NCBI GenBank assembly: GCA_030248065.1
Contig: JASAMV010004882.1
Span: forward strand, 186,001-250,000
Length of the DNA stretch: 64,000 bases
From: Rhynchonema sp. JSB1_4
Lineage: Eukaryota; Nematoda; Chromadorea; Monhysterida; Xyalidae
Direction: 5' to 3'
Shown piece by piece: positions 1-12,600 of the stretch. The notes under the pieces are model-generated. The model worked only from the letters and a program-made list of their open reading frames with translations, did not search any database and was not told where the DNA came from. Numbering within the stretch: the stretch's first letter is position 1; each line of letters opens with the position of its first letter. Position numbers and translations under genes: made by a program.

Positions 1-344
1 CTTCGTCAGGTCTCTGGCATTTCCTGCGCAACATATCACTGAATCGAATCGACTACCTATTGTTGGACAACGAAGGTCCCGAATACCAGTTGCTCAAAAT
101 ATTGAACCGTCAGGCGCTTGCCCATCAAGAAGTGATCATTTGTCAAATTAACGTCGAGCTGCATGGACCACTGAATTACTACAACCAGACTCGCGCCAGT
201 TACTACCAGGTGCTGCACGCTTTCCTTCTCGATTCGCCCTTTGTGCCCATTAAGGTCGCCCCCCCGCCGAGCCATGTTCGAGCAACTTTTATCAATATCG
301 AGCATCCCTACTGCGTGCGCGAGTTTTTGATGGATAAGCTGTGA
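1..344 (+). CDS. FkbM-type methyltransferase-like protein, C-terminal part (gene truncated by window edge)
   Basis: The open frame enters from the left edge (frame beginning at base 3) and stops at 342-344, giving about 113 C-terminal residues with no internal stop. It contains IDYLLLDNEGPEY followed about 25 residues later by ICQINVELHGP. This pairing of an acidic D-x-E-G strand with an ICQ-N-E-H block is typical of the FkbM-like (Methyltransf_21) methyltransferase domains that are numerous in nematodes. The family presumably uses S-adenosylmethionine; the substrate is unknown. The end, PYCVREFLMDKL, resembles the usual C-terminus of worm members. The N-terminal half and any signal anchor lie outside the window. 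Family assignment is by motif memory only. Confidence 0.62.
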   Translation, partial: SSGLWHFLRNISLNRIDYLLLDNEGPEYQLLKILNRQALAHQEVIICQINVELHGPLNYYNQTRASYYQVLHAFLLDSPFVPIKVAPPPSHVRATFINIEHPYCVREFLMDKL

Positions 345-2500
345 ATTATGGCTAATTTGAATACGTATACGGCACTTGTGTCGGCATGCATGATTATCGT
401 TTGCCTTTTTATTGTGTTGAACCTTATTCTAATGTTTCCGCATGCCTGGTATATCAACGATCATTTGGATTGTTTTAGTCTTTTCAGACGTTTTAGCGGT
501 TGAGAACGCGCTGTAGCTATTCAATACGTATGCAATTTTGTTTTTACTGGCTCAACGCTGATCTCTATCGTCGTTTCTGATTCTTTCGTAAATCATAAAT
601 TCTCTCTCTCTCTCTCGTAAAATCAGTTACCGTTTTGTGTTCGTCGGGGACGTTTGGAGTCGCGATATTTCATTGCATTTACATATTATTTGCCGTTTAT
701 TTCTATCATTTTATCGTATATTTCCGTTCATCGTTATTATAGCGCAAAACGTGCTGTTGAAGTCGACTTCGGGTTGCTTTTCGTGCAAAAAGTGGTAACG
801 AAACAGCCAGCTAGACTGCCGGGCTTGCCTTTATTGGTTTTGTGTTGCCTTGTGTAAAACCAGGCGTTAGACTACTCTGTTGCAGGAAAGCGGGTGACTG
901 GAAAGTCACCAGGATCAATCCGTGCCGTCCGTGTTGCGATCGTGAGTCGCGTGGAATTGGGTCCAGGCTAACTCGCGCGTTGAGACGGTCACTTCGACGT
1001 TGATTCTGGTCGGTCCGGGCGTGTTGCCGACTGTCTGGTGATTGACACAGAAGGATGCGTACCCAAGTGAATCTGCCCCGTAGACGAGCTCCATAGGGCG
1101 AGACAGATCACAGGAGCTAGCATGGTAATGCTGAGCGACATATGGTTCATTCCCTATATTGCTCGAGCGAAATTTTCGACGTCGCACAACTTGGACAAAG
1201 CTTGACTTTAGAAGCCCAGAAGTTCACACAACCTGTATATCCCAACCGCCGCGCGCCATACAAAATTTCATTTCCCTGCGTCCCCGTACGCGCGATTGCG
1301 GGTAAGATACAGTTGACATTTTTGAAAAAACGTTCTTTCCCTTTTTCTTCTGCCAATAACGGGCCAGGGGCCAAACGTTACCGGACACCAAAATTTTAAT
1401 ATTGCATATGGGGTTTTCGCACCCGAGAAGCACGATGGTGCTATTGTTGACTTCATACCATATGTGGACTGGAAGTCTGCTAGCCAGCGCAACATGTGGC
1501 GTGTGGCGTGCAAAGCAGTGTGTGTCTGCACGGTTGCATGGGTATAAGTGCAACTTTGAGCCGCAGCCAGACCGCGTTCCCGTAGTCGCTGGTAAGGCCA
1601 GACAGAGAGCATTTTTTTACTTTTTTAATCCATCCCTGCAGGTCACCGTCATCAGCGCAGCGTCATCCAGCGGTTCTGTGGCTGAAGTCGAAGATGTCTT
1701 TGCGGGGAAAGCCCTTGCGCACTGGTACGTTATGCTGGTGCCAAGTGACTGAGTTTTTCCAAGTGTCCTGACGAGGGGCAAGGACTGTTTTTATAGAGCT
1801 TGTATTGTGTATCTTGGACATCAGACTTTATTTAGTATTTTTCCAAAAATTTTTTTATTTTTTGCGCAATTTTTTAAATTTGCTCCTGCTCGCTTTTTTT
1901 GCCTTCATTTATTTCTCTGTTTTTTTCCTTTTCATTGCTGCCTTCATCAAGCTCTCACTTTTTATGGTGTCTTCTACTAATAGATAATATTAATCTGTCA
2001 CACCTTTCCATTTTTATATAATTTGGCTCAGGCTTGGTATTAGGCTTGGCTTAAGCCTACGCCTCGCCAATTACACATCTGTTTTTTTGAAAAACTGCTG
2101 TTGCACGCATCACGCTTTGATCACTGGCGAGTTTCGGCTCCTGCTGTCTGGTCCATTGGTTTGCGTTTCGTCTCTAACGTGGCTCCGGGCGCAAATTTTG
2201 GTCGAGCGCGGACCACAAGTTTGCACGGTCTGGCCACAAGCTACGGTACGTAACTGCTCATTCGAGAGAACCAAAACGAGCTTTTTGACTTACACCCTCA
2301 AATGATACAGATTGCCATAAAATACACTGAAAAGTATCGAAATTAGTTTTTCATCATGGTTTCATTGTGACAACTCCTTTTTTTCAAAAAACCGGACAAA
2401 CCAGTCAAAATATGACCGCACTTGAGTTGACCACTGCAATATAAGCCCATGGGTTTTCCAAACAAACTTTTGCTTATACGTTCCACGCGTATGTAAAATA
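345..2500. other. Intergenic stretch without a supported gene
   Basis: No open frame here shows a recognisable domain or a coherent splice structure. It contains a short TC microsatellite (about 602-616), the dispersed T-rich repeat at 1843-2018, and ordinary AT-rich sequence. The last part may hold the first exon or membrane anchor of the downstream GT11-like gene, but I could not identify it. Confidence 0.5.
1843..2018 (+). repeat. Dispersed T-rich repeat, copy 1
   Basis: About 176 bp, nearly identical (a few substitutions and small indels) to 30865-31043 in an INTS1 intron, in the same orientation. It begins with a CAAAAA/T-run, contains TGCGCAATTTTTTAAATTTG, and ends near TCTGTCACACCTTTCC. 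Sequence on both sides diverges sharply, so it is an interspersed repeat. No terminal inverted repeat or coding capacity is visible. Confidence 0.8.
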
Positions 2501-2549
2501 GTACGAATTTGTGTCAAATCGAGCGAGACTGCCGAACCCCATCCCATCA

Positions 2550-4212
2550 AGCTGGTTTCGCACAAGCGTCTTCTGCCAACGAGCAGTGTTCTTCCAGGAA
2601 ATTCCACGTCAGCCGTTTCCATTTTTTCGCTTCCCTTGCTGACTGTGACCTGTACTCTATCCATGGGTTTGGGCAACAGAATGTTCAATTATGCCTCGCT
2701 CTATGGGCTGGCCAGAATCAACAATCGCACTGCGATCGTCGTGGAGAATGCCAGCAACGGATGGGCCAAGCTGTACGACCATTTCCAGTTGACTATTCCT
2801 CGGACGAATCTACCCGCCAACGAGACTAATGGTATATCGGATCCAAATGTAGCCTTTGTATTCAATACGGTACCTAGGTAGTACATATGTACAGTAGATC
2901 GATCACATTACAAGCTGGGTGTTGTTGTTGGTCGCAGGGATGCACCTGATAGGACATATGAAAGCATTATTATGCTGCACTGCACCAATGCGAGTCATAT
3001 CGTAGTAGTGAGTGCTACTGACGAACCCAATAAAATAAAGTGTGCGTTTCTTGGTCATGCCTTGGATAATGCGTTACTGTTCCATCCTTGCAGCCCACCG
3101 GGAAGACGGGTGAACTAATATTTCTTTTTCAGATTTCCATTCGGTTCACAACCCAAAGTGCTGTACGGCAAACGATCGCATGTTCAAACTGCCGAGAGAC
3201 ACAAACATCACACTCAGCGGTTACTTGCAGTCGTTCCGCTTTTTCGAGCCTTATTTCCAGGAGATTCGCCGCCAGTTCCAATTTCAACCTCACGTACATA
3301 CTTGGTGAGTTCCATGAACCATTTCCCATTTCTGACTTGGGCTTTCAATTCGGGATTTGGAGTCGATTTGTTTATAGATAAATGCAAGCAGCGCATCCGA
3401 GCTGCGCTATAGCTCTGAAACACGGCCAACGCATTTCTTGTGAGCTTGTGGCAGTTCACATACGAAGAGGCGATTTTGCAACAAAAGCCAAAACTACATA
3501 TTTTTGGTCACTCGCCAGCCCGTGCAAGCTATCTCGAAAAGACCGTCATTTGGTTTGGACACAGGTGAGGCTTTAACAGTTTTGCAGTCAGTGAAGATGC
3601 TCGGTGCAGCCATTCTATGCCCATATAAAGGTCGGTCACAATTGCAAAAGTCGCAGACCCAGCAGGGCGCGCCTAATGTCAACTTGCATAACCTTCATTT
3701 CATGCGCACTGGCACGGCACAGGCCCCGTGATCCAGGCCTTCTCTCGAAGATTAAGCAATCTTTTTAAAAAAAACTGGCTCGGCTCCCCCTTTTTCGCAT
3801 TGCCGAAAAAATGATCAGTTCGATCGGTAAAAAGCAAAGCAGGTTTCCACTCGCAGCAGCTATAGCTGTTTCCAGATTTGCGAACGTGACGTGCGTTCGA
3901 TTTGTTGTGCTCGGCGACGACGTGACCTGGAACCGGGCCAACATGCCCAAGGGCGATGATGTTGTGATTCTTGAACCGTCCAAGAACGAAATTGACGACT
4001 TTTCTGTGCTGGTGCACTGCAATCATACTCTGAGCGCAACCGGTAGCTTCAGTTGGTGGGCCGGTTTTCTCACAGCCGGCGTCGTCACATATTGGTCGCA
4101 CAATGACTATATAAGAATTCATCAAATCAATCCTGATTTTCACGTTCAGTCACTCTTAACCACTGTGCTATTTGTGATTCTCACAAAACATTTTCAGCTG
4201 AAAATAATCTAG
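2550..4212 (+). CDS. GT11 alpha-1,2-fucosyltransferase-like gene (multi-exon, possibly decayed)
   Basis: The hallmarks of glycosyltransferase family 11 appear in order. MGLGNRMFNYASL lies near 2660-2700. The LSGYLQSFRFFEPYF region is in an exon at about 3133-3300. The nucleotide-sugar motif VAVHIRRGDF is near 3445-3475. The C-terminal LSATGSFSWWAGFL is in the last exon (3876-4212, stop at 4210-4212). Family members are Golgi type II membrane enzymes that move fucose from GDP-fucose to galactose; C. elegans has an expanded set. The last junction (GGACACAG|gtgagg to tttccag|ATTTGCG) keeps frame. Several others do not: no phase-compatible junction was found before and after the SGYLQSF exon, and the frame shifts between HIRRGDF and the following YLEKTVIWFG. 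The gene may be a recent pseudogene, carry unseen micro-exons, or contain sequence errors. The start and membrane anchor were not found, so the left boundary is approximate. Confidence 0.65.
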
Positions 4213-4960
4213 CAGATCAACCACGTTGCCGCAGGTCTGAAACACTCTTTACCACATGCTTTGTGTGCGATCACGCAACGTAACGTCATTGCCCCGTCAC
4301 TTTCCCTCTTTACGATTCAGGAAAAAAATTTGACCAATTCTTATAAAGTCATTGTGCGACCAATATCAAGCGTTGTACGCCCGACACAATTCATCGTTAG
4401 CCAAACAGTACAATCCTACCGGAGTTCTTTCTGGCTCACTGGGTTCCGTTGTGATTATACGCATGTACTGTATACGTTCAATTTCATGCAATTGCCGGAA
4501 AGTGTTCGTTTTGTTACTGAATCGAATAAACGTTATACGGTGGAATACCAAAGAAAAAGAAGTTCACACAAACTTTTTATCTCCAAAACATATGTTGCGC
4601 GCCATCAGACTATACAAGGCCGGTAAATATCCATGTTGTGGTTCCACTATTTCAGCAACGAAAAGTTGAGTGGCAAATATGTATATGTGTTTATGATATT
4701 TTGTTGTCAGAAAATCTGTCAGATGTGGCTCATGCGGATATGTCAGAAAGTCAATGATCACAAATTCAAAATGATGTCAATACAAGGTGTTGTTTCAATT
4801 TTGGTCACCGACGGCATAATTATTATCTACGGGAATTATCGCTTCAAACAGCGTTCAACCGCCGGATATTCGCCCGAACCGTAAAAACCATAATTCCCGC
4901 ATGACTTTTCATTTATTCCTTATAGTTTTTCATTTTTTATTCACACTTCGCTTTGAAACA

Positions 4961-6098
4961 TCACTGATTATCGTCGTAGTAACCGACGTCCTCCTCCTCT
5001 ATGCCACTGTAGAGACAGCACGTGAAGCACAATGATGCCAACTAAAATGTAGAGGTAGAATAGATATTTGTAGGAAAGTCATGTGACAAAAAATTATAAT
5101 TATGATTATTTTAATTCGAGAAGCCAACTCTTCTGACCTCCACTATGGATGCGCCGAGTGTGACCAGGCCAAGCACCAATATGTATTCGCGGTATGTGGC
5201 ATCCTGCAAAATTAAGATAAAAGCACAAAGATAGATTGGTAATAAAAAATTTTGTCAAAAATCATCCAAAAAAACTGTAGCACCAATACGAACGAACCAT
5301 GTGTTTCCTGCCCGACGCATCAGGGTTCGCGTTGTACAGGAAAACGCCCGAAAGCACCAATGTGCTCAGAATCATGACCACCATGCAGCACGACAACTGA
5401 AGATGGGTCTTTTTTTACAATAACTTGCAATGTTTCATTTTTATTCATACAGGTTTTACAACAAAAATTTGTGCATCCACAACACACCATGCACAAAAGA
5501 GATACGGTTTGCTGACAAGCAGCAACGCAACCGCACAGGCCCATCAGACATAGGAGCACTCCGACCGCGATCGCACCGTACATTGCCTGAAAATGGAGAT
5601 CAAAGTCTTTGAAGCCGGTCATGCATGATTGGGTTGCCTTGTGCTGGTGAGCACGCACATTATGCGCACACTTCTGGCACCTTCGTCTCTGACGATGACC
5701 CGCTGTTGCCCTGCCGTAACGCGTCGCGGGCCAAAGCAGCAGCTGCACTGCTGTGTCCGTGCTCACAAAATAACATACCGTATTTAACAAAAGCTGTTTA
5801 TATATTTTTCGTTTCGTATTTAAGCTAATATTTATACATTCTCGTCTTGGTTTTAAAAAAACAGCAAAACAGCCTGACCCCATGAGATTGTCCTTCCGTA
5901 ATGTGCACTGCATAACCCGCCAGTCCAATAATGGCGACACCTGTCACCTGAAAAAACGGAAATTAATGTGGGAAATGAAACAACCCTTTAAACAGCTCAA
6001 ACTCTTAAAAAGAACCTATTATTAACCGTCAGGAGCAAGTTAATAATTGCCAGGATAACGATCAGGAGATTCTGTCCCTCGCGTGCAGCCGTTTCCAT
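4961..6098 (-). CDS. Small four-transmembrane protein, tetraspanin-like
   Basis: The ATG is at 6098 (METAAREGQNLL...). Exons in order carry TM1 (LLIVILAIINLLLT, 6098-~6027), then VTGVAIIGLAGYAV (~5948-5870), TM2 (AIAVGVLLCLMGLCGCVAAC, ~5587-5490), TM3 (MVVMILSTLVLSGVFLY, ~5399-5300), TM4 (YILVLGLVTLGASIVEV, ~5205-5140), and a last exon ending in an acidic tail, IEEEDVGYYDDNQ, with TGA at 4961-4963. Four helices, short N- and C-termini, a Cys-rich stretch after TM2 and a small loop between TM3 and TM4 fit a tetraspanin-like topology. The loop is too short for a classical large extracellular domain with a CCG motif, so the family is uncertain. The phase between exons 2 and 3 could not be settled. 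The stop codon TGA is also the first three bases of a TGATGTTTCA motif. Confidence 0.6.
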
Positions 6099-6427
6099 GT
6101 TTTTGCTGTAGGCTTTTGTTGCTGATTATTGTCCAGAAACCGTTATTTGAAATCTGGGTGTATGCACTTTGTGTCCTGATGATATTTTCTGATGTTTGCC
6201 AAAAGAATCAGAATAAATGTGTCCGTATGAAATGGCATGAATGGCAGAATCAATGCGAAACGCCCGAGTGTGCGAGTCCCGCCTTTTTTATTTGGACAGA
6301 ACTAAACTGAAGACTGCATCATTTAATCATTAGAAGCAAAAATATAAATCATTTTTGCCAATTAAAAACAACGATGACATGAAACACGGTCTAATATCTA
6401 AAAAAATCCTGATTTTCGCAGATGAGC

Positions 6428-8493
6428 TCAGCTAACGGCCAACGGTGGCCCGGCTTCGCCCCGCATGAATGCCAACATGCATTTGAGGAATCGCAGTCGT
6501 TGTGTGTTCCGGAATTGTTTGCATCGGTTGATCAGTTTCAGGCTGAATTTGGTGGCGCTCTCGCAGGTCACCGTAGCCTGGTACACCTCGCCCGGGCCTG
6601 TAAAATCAGGCAGCGGTTTTGGGTGTGTCAGCTGATTAGCGTCCTGACGATGACCTGGGGCACCACAAGATTGCGGGGCCGATCTGGTGGCCGCGTGTGA
6701 CCGATCACCACAGTCGACAATTCGAAATTAACTCACAAAGTCGAATTGCGCAAACGTGAAAAAGAATTGTCACCACAGTGCCGAGTGTGAAACATCACCG
6801 ACCAGTGTTGCACGTGTAGGCGGCAGCATTGTTGTTGCAGTCGATCACCTGACGATTCTGACATTCATTCGCAGCCCGTTCGCCCTGGCCAGGCTCCTTG
6901 GGCGGAGACTGGCGTTTGACACGATCTATATGCCACAAAAGGGTGCGATTGGAAATGGTGGAAAAATATCAGCACCGACGATGACCCGGTGCACCACCCA
7001 CCTGCGTGTATAAAGCATAAATGTGCAGAACAAAAATAATAACGGGGAGCGCATGTAGATTCCAAAATCCTTTGTGAACAAAAATGGCTTTCTTCGACTG
7101 GGGCTCGAAACCAGGTCCTCCGCCTAACCGGGGCATTGCTCTACCAAATACAGCTCACAAACTGTGGTCCAGCTTCGTTAGGCTGGCTGTTTTCAAAATA
7201 GGTAGGTATGCTGCGCTTTTGGAACTGGAACCACTGGAGTTGGTGTGTGTCTGTGACGTACTGACGATGGTCTGGTGCACATTTAGAATCGGGCCACCCG
7301 GTACGAGGTTGACCATTCAGCGCACAAATAAACCTCAGAACAGTGTCTCAATTCACTTGCAACGGTGACCGGTTGCACGGCGTAGGCCGTTCGTCCCTCG
7401 CAAAAGTCAGCGATCACGCGGCCGAGCACGGTCTCGAGCGTGTGCGGCTCGAGGAAACTGTCATCCAGAATGTCGTACATTGCACGACCCGCCTGTGAAT
7501 CAAAAACGGATGAATGCTGCTGCGCTGACACATCGACATTGCGTCTGGCAGTTTGCCAAGATTGTGAAATCTAGCCGCCGCGACCGGGATTTTGGAGTTG
7601 TACACGTCTGTGGTCAAGACAGTTGACTGGGACTGCAAGCACTATTGGCTGACTGATGTTTCAAAGGGCGTCGAACACAAAATCTAGAGAGTTTCCGACT
7701 AAAATGTGGACTCTACAAGTTGCAAGTGGCCGAACGCATGCATACCTCGTGTTTCCCTTCAGCGATAAAGCATTTGTTCGCACCGTACGCACGAATAATT
7801 GTGATGTTCTGAAGAAACCGACAACACTTTAGGTAACATCACCAAATGAAATACATGTATCATTGTTGTGGAACTCAAAAACGAAAACGGTCTGTCGGCT
7901 GATGTTTCACGTACGTATACAAAAAGCCATGTAACCTTGACGGGATCATACATGCGATCAGTGAAATCGGTCTGATTCAGCGGCAAGTCAATGTGTTGTT
8001 GTGTGTGTTGTTTGAGTGTTGTTGTTGTTGTTGTTGTTGCTGCATGTTGTTCAGCGCACGTCGGATGCACGGCGGTGTAAAGTGTGATGAAATGAGTGAC
8101 GATACAAGTGCAGAACGACGCCAGCACCACGACCAGAAACGTCGCCGGCAGACTGCACTGCGACGGTAGCGGCTGCAGAATGCGACAAACATAAAAACGG
8201 AGGAAGATGACAAGCGGGCTTATAGTACGCGGACTGTCGTCAACGCAACTGATCTTCTCGCGCTCATTTAGGGCTGCTTGAGTTGACACCGAGAGTTGAC
8301 CATTTCGGTTAACGACATGAAAAACAGCAGTTTTGTAAAAAAAACACCGCTATATGAAAAGGGCCACAGCAACGACACTGAGGGAATTGACCTGCAGCTG
8401 TAAAGCCAGAAGGTCGAAATCAACGCAAGTCCAATGTGCCAACGAACGTAACCAAGGTGCCTAACTCACCCGTTTTGGAATCAACTTGTCCAT
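6428..8493 (-). CDS. BRICHOS-domain type II membrane protein, copy 2
   Basis: Six exons join in frame to give 299 residues: 8493-8470, 8349-7936, 7808-7746, 7492-7370, 6908-6803, 6597-6428. Exon 2 holds a single transmembrane helix (ATFLVVVLASFCTCIVTHF) and a poly-Thr run. The BRICHOS fold is recognised by its two conserved cysteines: NKCFIAEGKHE in exon 3 and IADFCEGRTAYAV in exon 4, the latter resembling the LCG-x-PLYYI end of the proSP-C BRICHOS. The C-terminal part has a Cys pattern (C..DC..C then C..C). BRICHOS domains act as intramolecular chaperones for aggregation-prone segments of secretory-pathway proteins. Exon boundaries around the BRICHOS core match those of the neighbouring gene at 9611-13338, so the two are tandem paralogs. 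The first junction (24-nt exon 1 to an exon beginning RCFFYKTAV) is the least certain. Confidence 0.72.
7090..7165 (-). pseudogene. tRNA-like sequence (pseudogene or tRNA-derived repeat)
   Basis: On the minus strand the sequence contains an A-box-like TGGTAGAGCA and, about 40 nt later, a B-box-like GGTTTCGAGCCCC, with a short anticodon-stem-like hairpin between them. The B box has one extra T and the acceptor stem does not pair well. It is therefore not a functional tRNA as read, but looks like a tRNA relic inside a BRICHOS intron. tRNAscan-SE would decide. Confidence 0.35.
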
Positions 8494-9610
8494 AGCTTCG
8501 ACCTCGAAAACTGTCGTCGCGGTCCGCACCTAGACCAAAATGGTTAAAAAAAGAAAGTAATAAAATGTGAAATACCAAAAAAACATTCGGACTTTTTCAG
8601 CACAAGTGCAAAAAGTAAAGCACAATTTGCTGCCCCGCAAGGAAGGAAGCACCATAATGTCACAAGTACTGAGCGTCAAAAGTGTCCAAAAAACTTATGA
8701 AACGTGTTTTTGTGCTAAAATGGCGAAAGAACTTATTTATCAAAAACTTATGCTGATTATTTTGTGATGCATTTATTGGTAAATCGATCTGTGAGGGCAA
8801 AGCAACCTTTCATGTTGGCCCTGACCAAGTCTAGATTTTGAGGTATTTTCTACTACAGGTCAAGTATTTGTCATTTTACATACTAAAAACTTTCTTTTGT
8901 GTAAAAATTGAAGAACCGAGTAAAAATAACAAGGTCGAACCAGGAGCAATTACATGCAGTATGTCACGGCAAAAGGTTATGATAGATGTATAGCTGTTTT
9001 TTACCATAGTTTAGAAAGCATTCGCTGAATTATCACTTACCTGCAATGTGGTATTTCATTGCATTCATTTGCTATTTTCATTCACGTGTGCAATAAAAGT
9101 GAAATGTTGAAATGCTACTACGGAGAAGCGACATATTATACATATATATTCTGCGTAAAATTAAAAAAATGCCGTAACCAGGTCAACAGAATGTTCATGT
9201 TTATTACGATAGATATTTTCGCTGTTACTTTGCACACGCTTCGCTGAGACAATGGTGAACACGAAATTCATAATTTTGCATAGTTCCTTCGAATTTTTTA
9301 AAATTTATTCTGATTCCACGATCCCGAGCCCAACTATTGGGCGGCAGTCAACGGAGTTCATTCTACCCCAAGAAAACGAAAAGCAAAATACATTCAGCAA
9401 GCATAGATTTCAAAAATTATTCAAGAAAGAACCGGAGCATTCACGTGGCTGCGGGGCAAAAACGATAACAGGAAAACAGTTTTAAAAAATTGAATGCGCG
9501 AAAGTCAGGGCGAGCCTCATTTTCACCCCTTGACTGACCCCTATTTTGCCCTCGCAGCTTTTTTCACAGCTGTTTCATTCACAACATTTCTCAGTCATAA
9601 AGTCCCGATC
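8494..9610. other. Spacer between the two BRICHOS genes
   Basis: About 1.1 kb, AT-rich, with no coding sequence I can support. Open frames near 9059-9485 (+) have no recognisable domain or splice context. It must hold the 3' UTR of the upstream copy and any promoter of the downstream copy. Confidence 0.5.
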
Positions 9611-12600
9611 TCAGCAGCGCAGTCCCTGTCTGCGACGTTCCACGCAGATTTTCCATTGTTGTTGTGAGATTTTCAGCATTCGACCTGGCGGTTTGGTGAG
9701 CTGAACTTGGAACTGGGTGGGCGATAGACAACGCTGCGACATTTCGATCACGCCGTTAATCCACGTGAAACAGCCCTGAACCTGAATCAGGGTGCCGGTG
9801 ATTTGAAATACTGATTTTTTTGTCCGAAAAATATCGCCAGTGCCTATAACCTACACCTATACATTAGTAATGCACCAATGCAGCATTTCACAAAATCAAG
9901 ATCCCTGCGTTCACAAGGCAGGTAAGGTACAATGGGTGATATTTTCGAAACGGTGTAAAGGTCAGTTGGGTGTAAAGGTCGGTGGAAAGCTCGGTCGACA
10001 GCCCAGTGTGATAGACCTCGGTGTAAACTTGAAACATTCCACGTTAATAACAGGCAATGTTTCACGTTTACACCGAGCTACGCCGACCGAGCTTTCGACC
10101 GAACTTTACACCGACCTTTACGCCCAACTGACCTTTACACCGTTTCGAAAATTCCACCCAATATACTACACCAAAAGCACGATTGGTACCGCATTCCGTG
10201 GCGCACAATGTGATATGTGATGTTTCATTGAATGATGACATACATACCTGTCCCACACCACCGCCAGCGCAGTCCAATATCATGTCCATACATCGTGGAT
10301 TGCGCTGTTCGTATGGCAAATTGATTGCAGCTGTTTGTGACTGACGTTTTTGACGAGATCGTTCGGCTGAAAGCAAGCAAAATATTGATATCAGCGAAAT
10401 TGTAATGACGATAATACCCTGTGGTGGACCACCTGGCGCATTAGAATGGAACCTGGCATCACCAAGAGGCCCTTATTGTTATCACAATACTGAAAGGATT
10501 ACCCTTCTTGTTGGTCAATGATCAATAAATTTTCAGCTGTAAATATTGTCCCCGCCCGAGTATTCCGTAATCCGACAAAATCGGATCAGTATCTCTTAAA
10601 CATTTGTAGCCGAACACTTCTAGTCATAGGCGGGTGTCATCCACAATATGTTGAATGTTTTTTTCGCATTTATGTATTTTGCCAAGAACTTTTTATTTAG
10701 TTCGTATGACCTGTTCACAACAATCTGTTAGACATAATATAACTTATGCGTGTGTTTGATAGGTTGCAGACGCGTTTGAGATTTATTGCCCCAATCTTCC
10801 AAAACGACGAAAACGTTCGGGCCTTCAACGTTCAAAGTGCCTCAATTAATCAATTCAGAAGAACTTTAAGAAAAAAAGTTCAAAGTTCAATCTGCAACTA
10901 CATACCTACAATGTAGTATGTGTATACATATGTGTAGGTACTATAAGTGGCACGAAAGTGTTTCGTTTTTCGTTTCAAATATTGGATGATTATAGTTCAG
11001 CAGTTTACTACAAGAGTCTCCGGAAAGCCTGTAAAAATTTCACAAAAAAAACTTCAAAATTTTTCGAAACCAGTTTTGCCCGGTCTTGGGGCCACCCAGA
11101 GAAACTCATCAACGCTGTTAAACCTATAATTTTAGTCGGTCACATTTTTTTTCACACTTGTCAGTTTTCTGTTGACGCTGATGTGACTTGATGTCAACAA
11201 TAATAAAAAACTTTAAATTCATTTAGCGACGTATAGGTATGTATGTCGATATTATACACCGCCTGTCATTCTGAGCATTGAGCATGATGGCTACGTATGG
11301 AATAAAATTCACCAAGGCGCACAAAACGGTTCGCTGGCCAAGAAAGTACGGAAGCTTAAAAAAGCAACCGTGAAAAAAAACATGTCAGAAGGGTTGTGAA
11401 AAAAAGCTGAGAGAGCCACAAATTTTAACATGAAAGACTTTATACACAGTAACAGACTGGCCTGCAGTCATCAACTCAAATCGTCGACTCCCATTTTTTT
11501 CTAATTTCTCGCACTCACTGGGCTGCTTGAGTTCAAGACTGTACCATTCGCCCACAGGCTTATTGAGGGCTTCTCTGACAAAGAAATCTGACCAAAAAGC
11601 ACGAACAATACGTCGTACCTTGATTGATTTCCCTGAGCAAATACGCTGGCGCACCGTCGCAAAACATCACAGAATACGGGCCGGCGATTTCGTCCAACAT
11701 TTCATCGCCGATTGGCTCATGAATTAGAGAATACACGCGTTGCTCGTTCTTCTGAATGAATAACATTATGATGAGTTTTGATCAGTGTGCAATACAGTAT
11801 GCGATGCTCCGATGATGTTTGATATCTCTGTATTTTGGTTGGATTGAGAAGAGGTGTACCACACTTCACCCATTCAACAAATGGACCATGCTAAGTTCCA
11901 CTTTCGAGATCGGGTCTTACCTACAGTACCGGGTGCAATTCTAGGCTGAAAGTTGAAGTCGCGTGCACGCGCGTGCACGCGCGTGCGAAACAGTGCAAAG
12001 TATAGGCAAAAGTCGAAGTAACTTCGCGTGCACGCACGTGCACGCGCGTGCACGCGAAGTTTTGCGCGTGCGCTGGCGTGCGCTCCCTATGTTTTAGCAC
12101 TAGGAAGTCGCGTGCACGCGCGTGCACGCCGCGTGCACGCGACTTCAACTTTCAGCCTAGAATTGCACCCGGAACTGTACGTACGTTTGATATACATATT
12201 TGTATAGGCTCGAAGTTTTGCACTGGTGGCTATTTGTGTCCCGGGAAAATATTTTGCCATCATTTTCAACTTTCAGGCAAGGTATACCTAGGTACATATG
12301 TACATAAGTTCCCTCCAATGCACTAAACTTTCTGACGAAGAACAAAGAATTTTGCTGAACACAAAACGTAATCATATTGTGCGAAAGTGCTCTTGCAGAG
12401 AACGCGAGAACTAGTTTGATGACTAAGCCCATTCTGAATGCAGAAAACGATGAAAACTTTACCGTTGTTCCACTCACCTCGTTCAACGCAGTGACGTAGC
12501 ACCGATCTGGAGTTCTGATGATTGTGACCTGCTGCAATTTTGAAGGTCATTTATATGAAGAAAATAGAATTTATGGATAAAAACTGCAAAAAAGCTGAAA

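Noticed and set aside
1147..1752. Overlapping open frames of 75-118 codons on both strands
   Set aside because: No domain, no splice logic, several frames equally open; not supported as genes.
11926..12174. Possible CRISPR-like array from repeated GTGCACGC units
   Set aside because: Eukaryotic context, no regular spacers, and the repeats sit inside a foldback.
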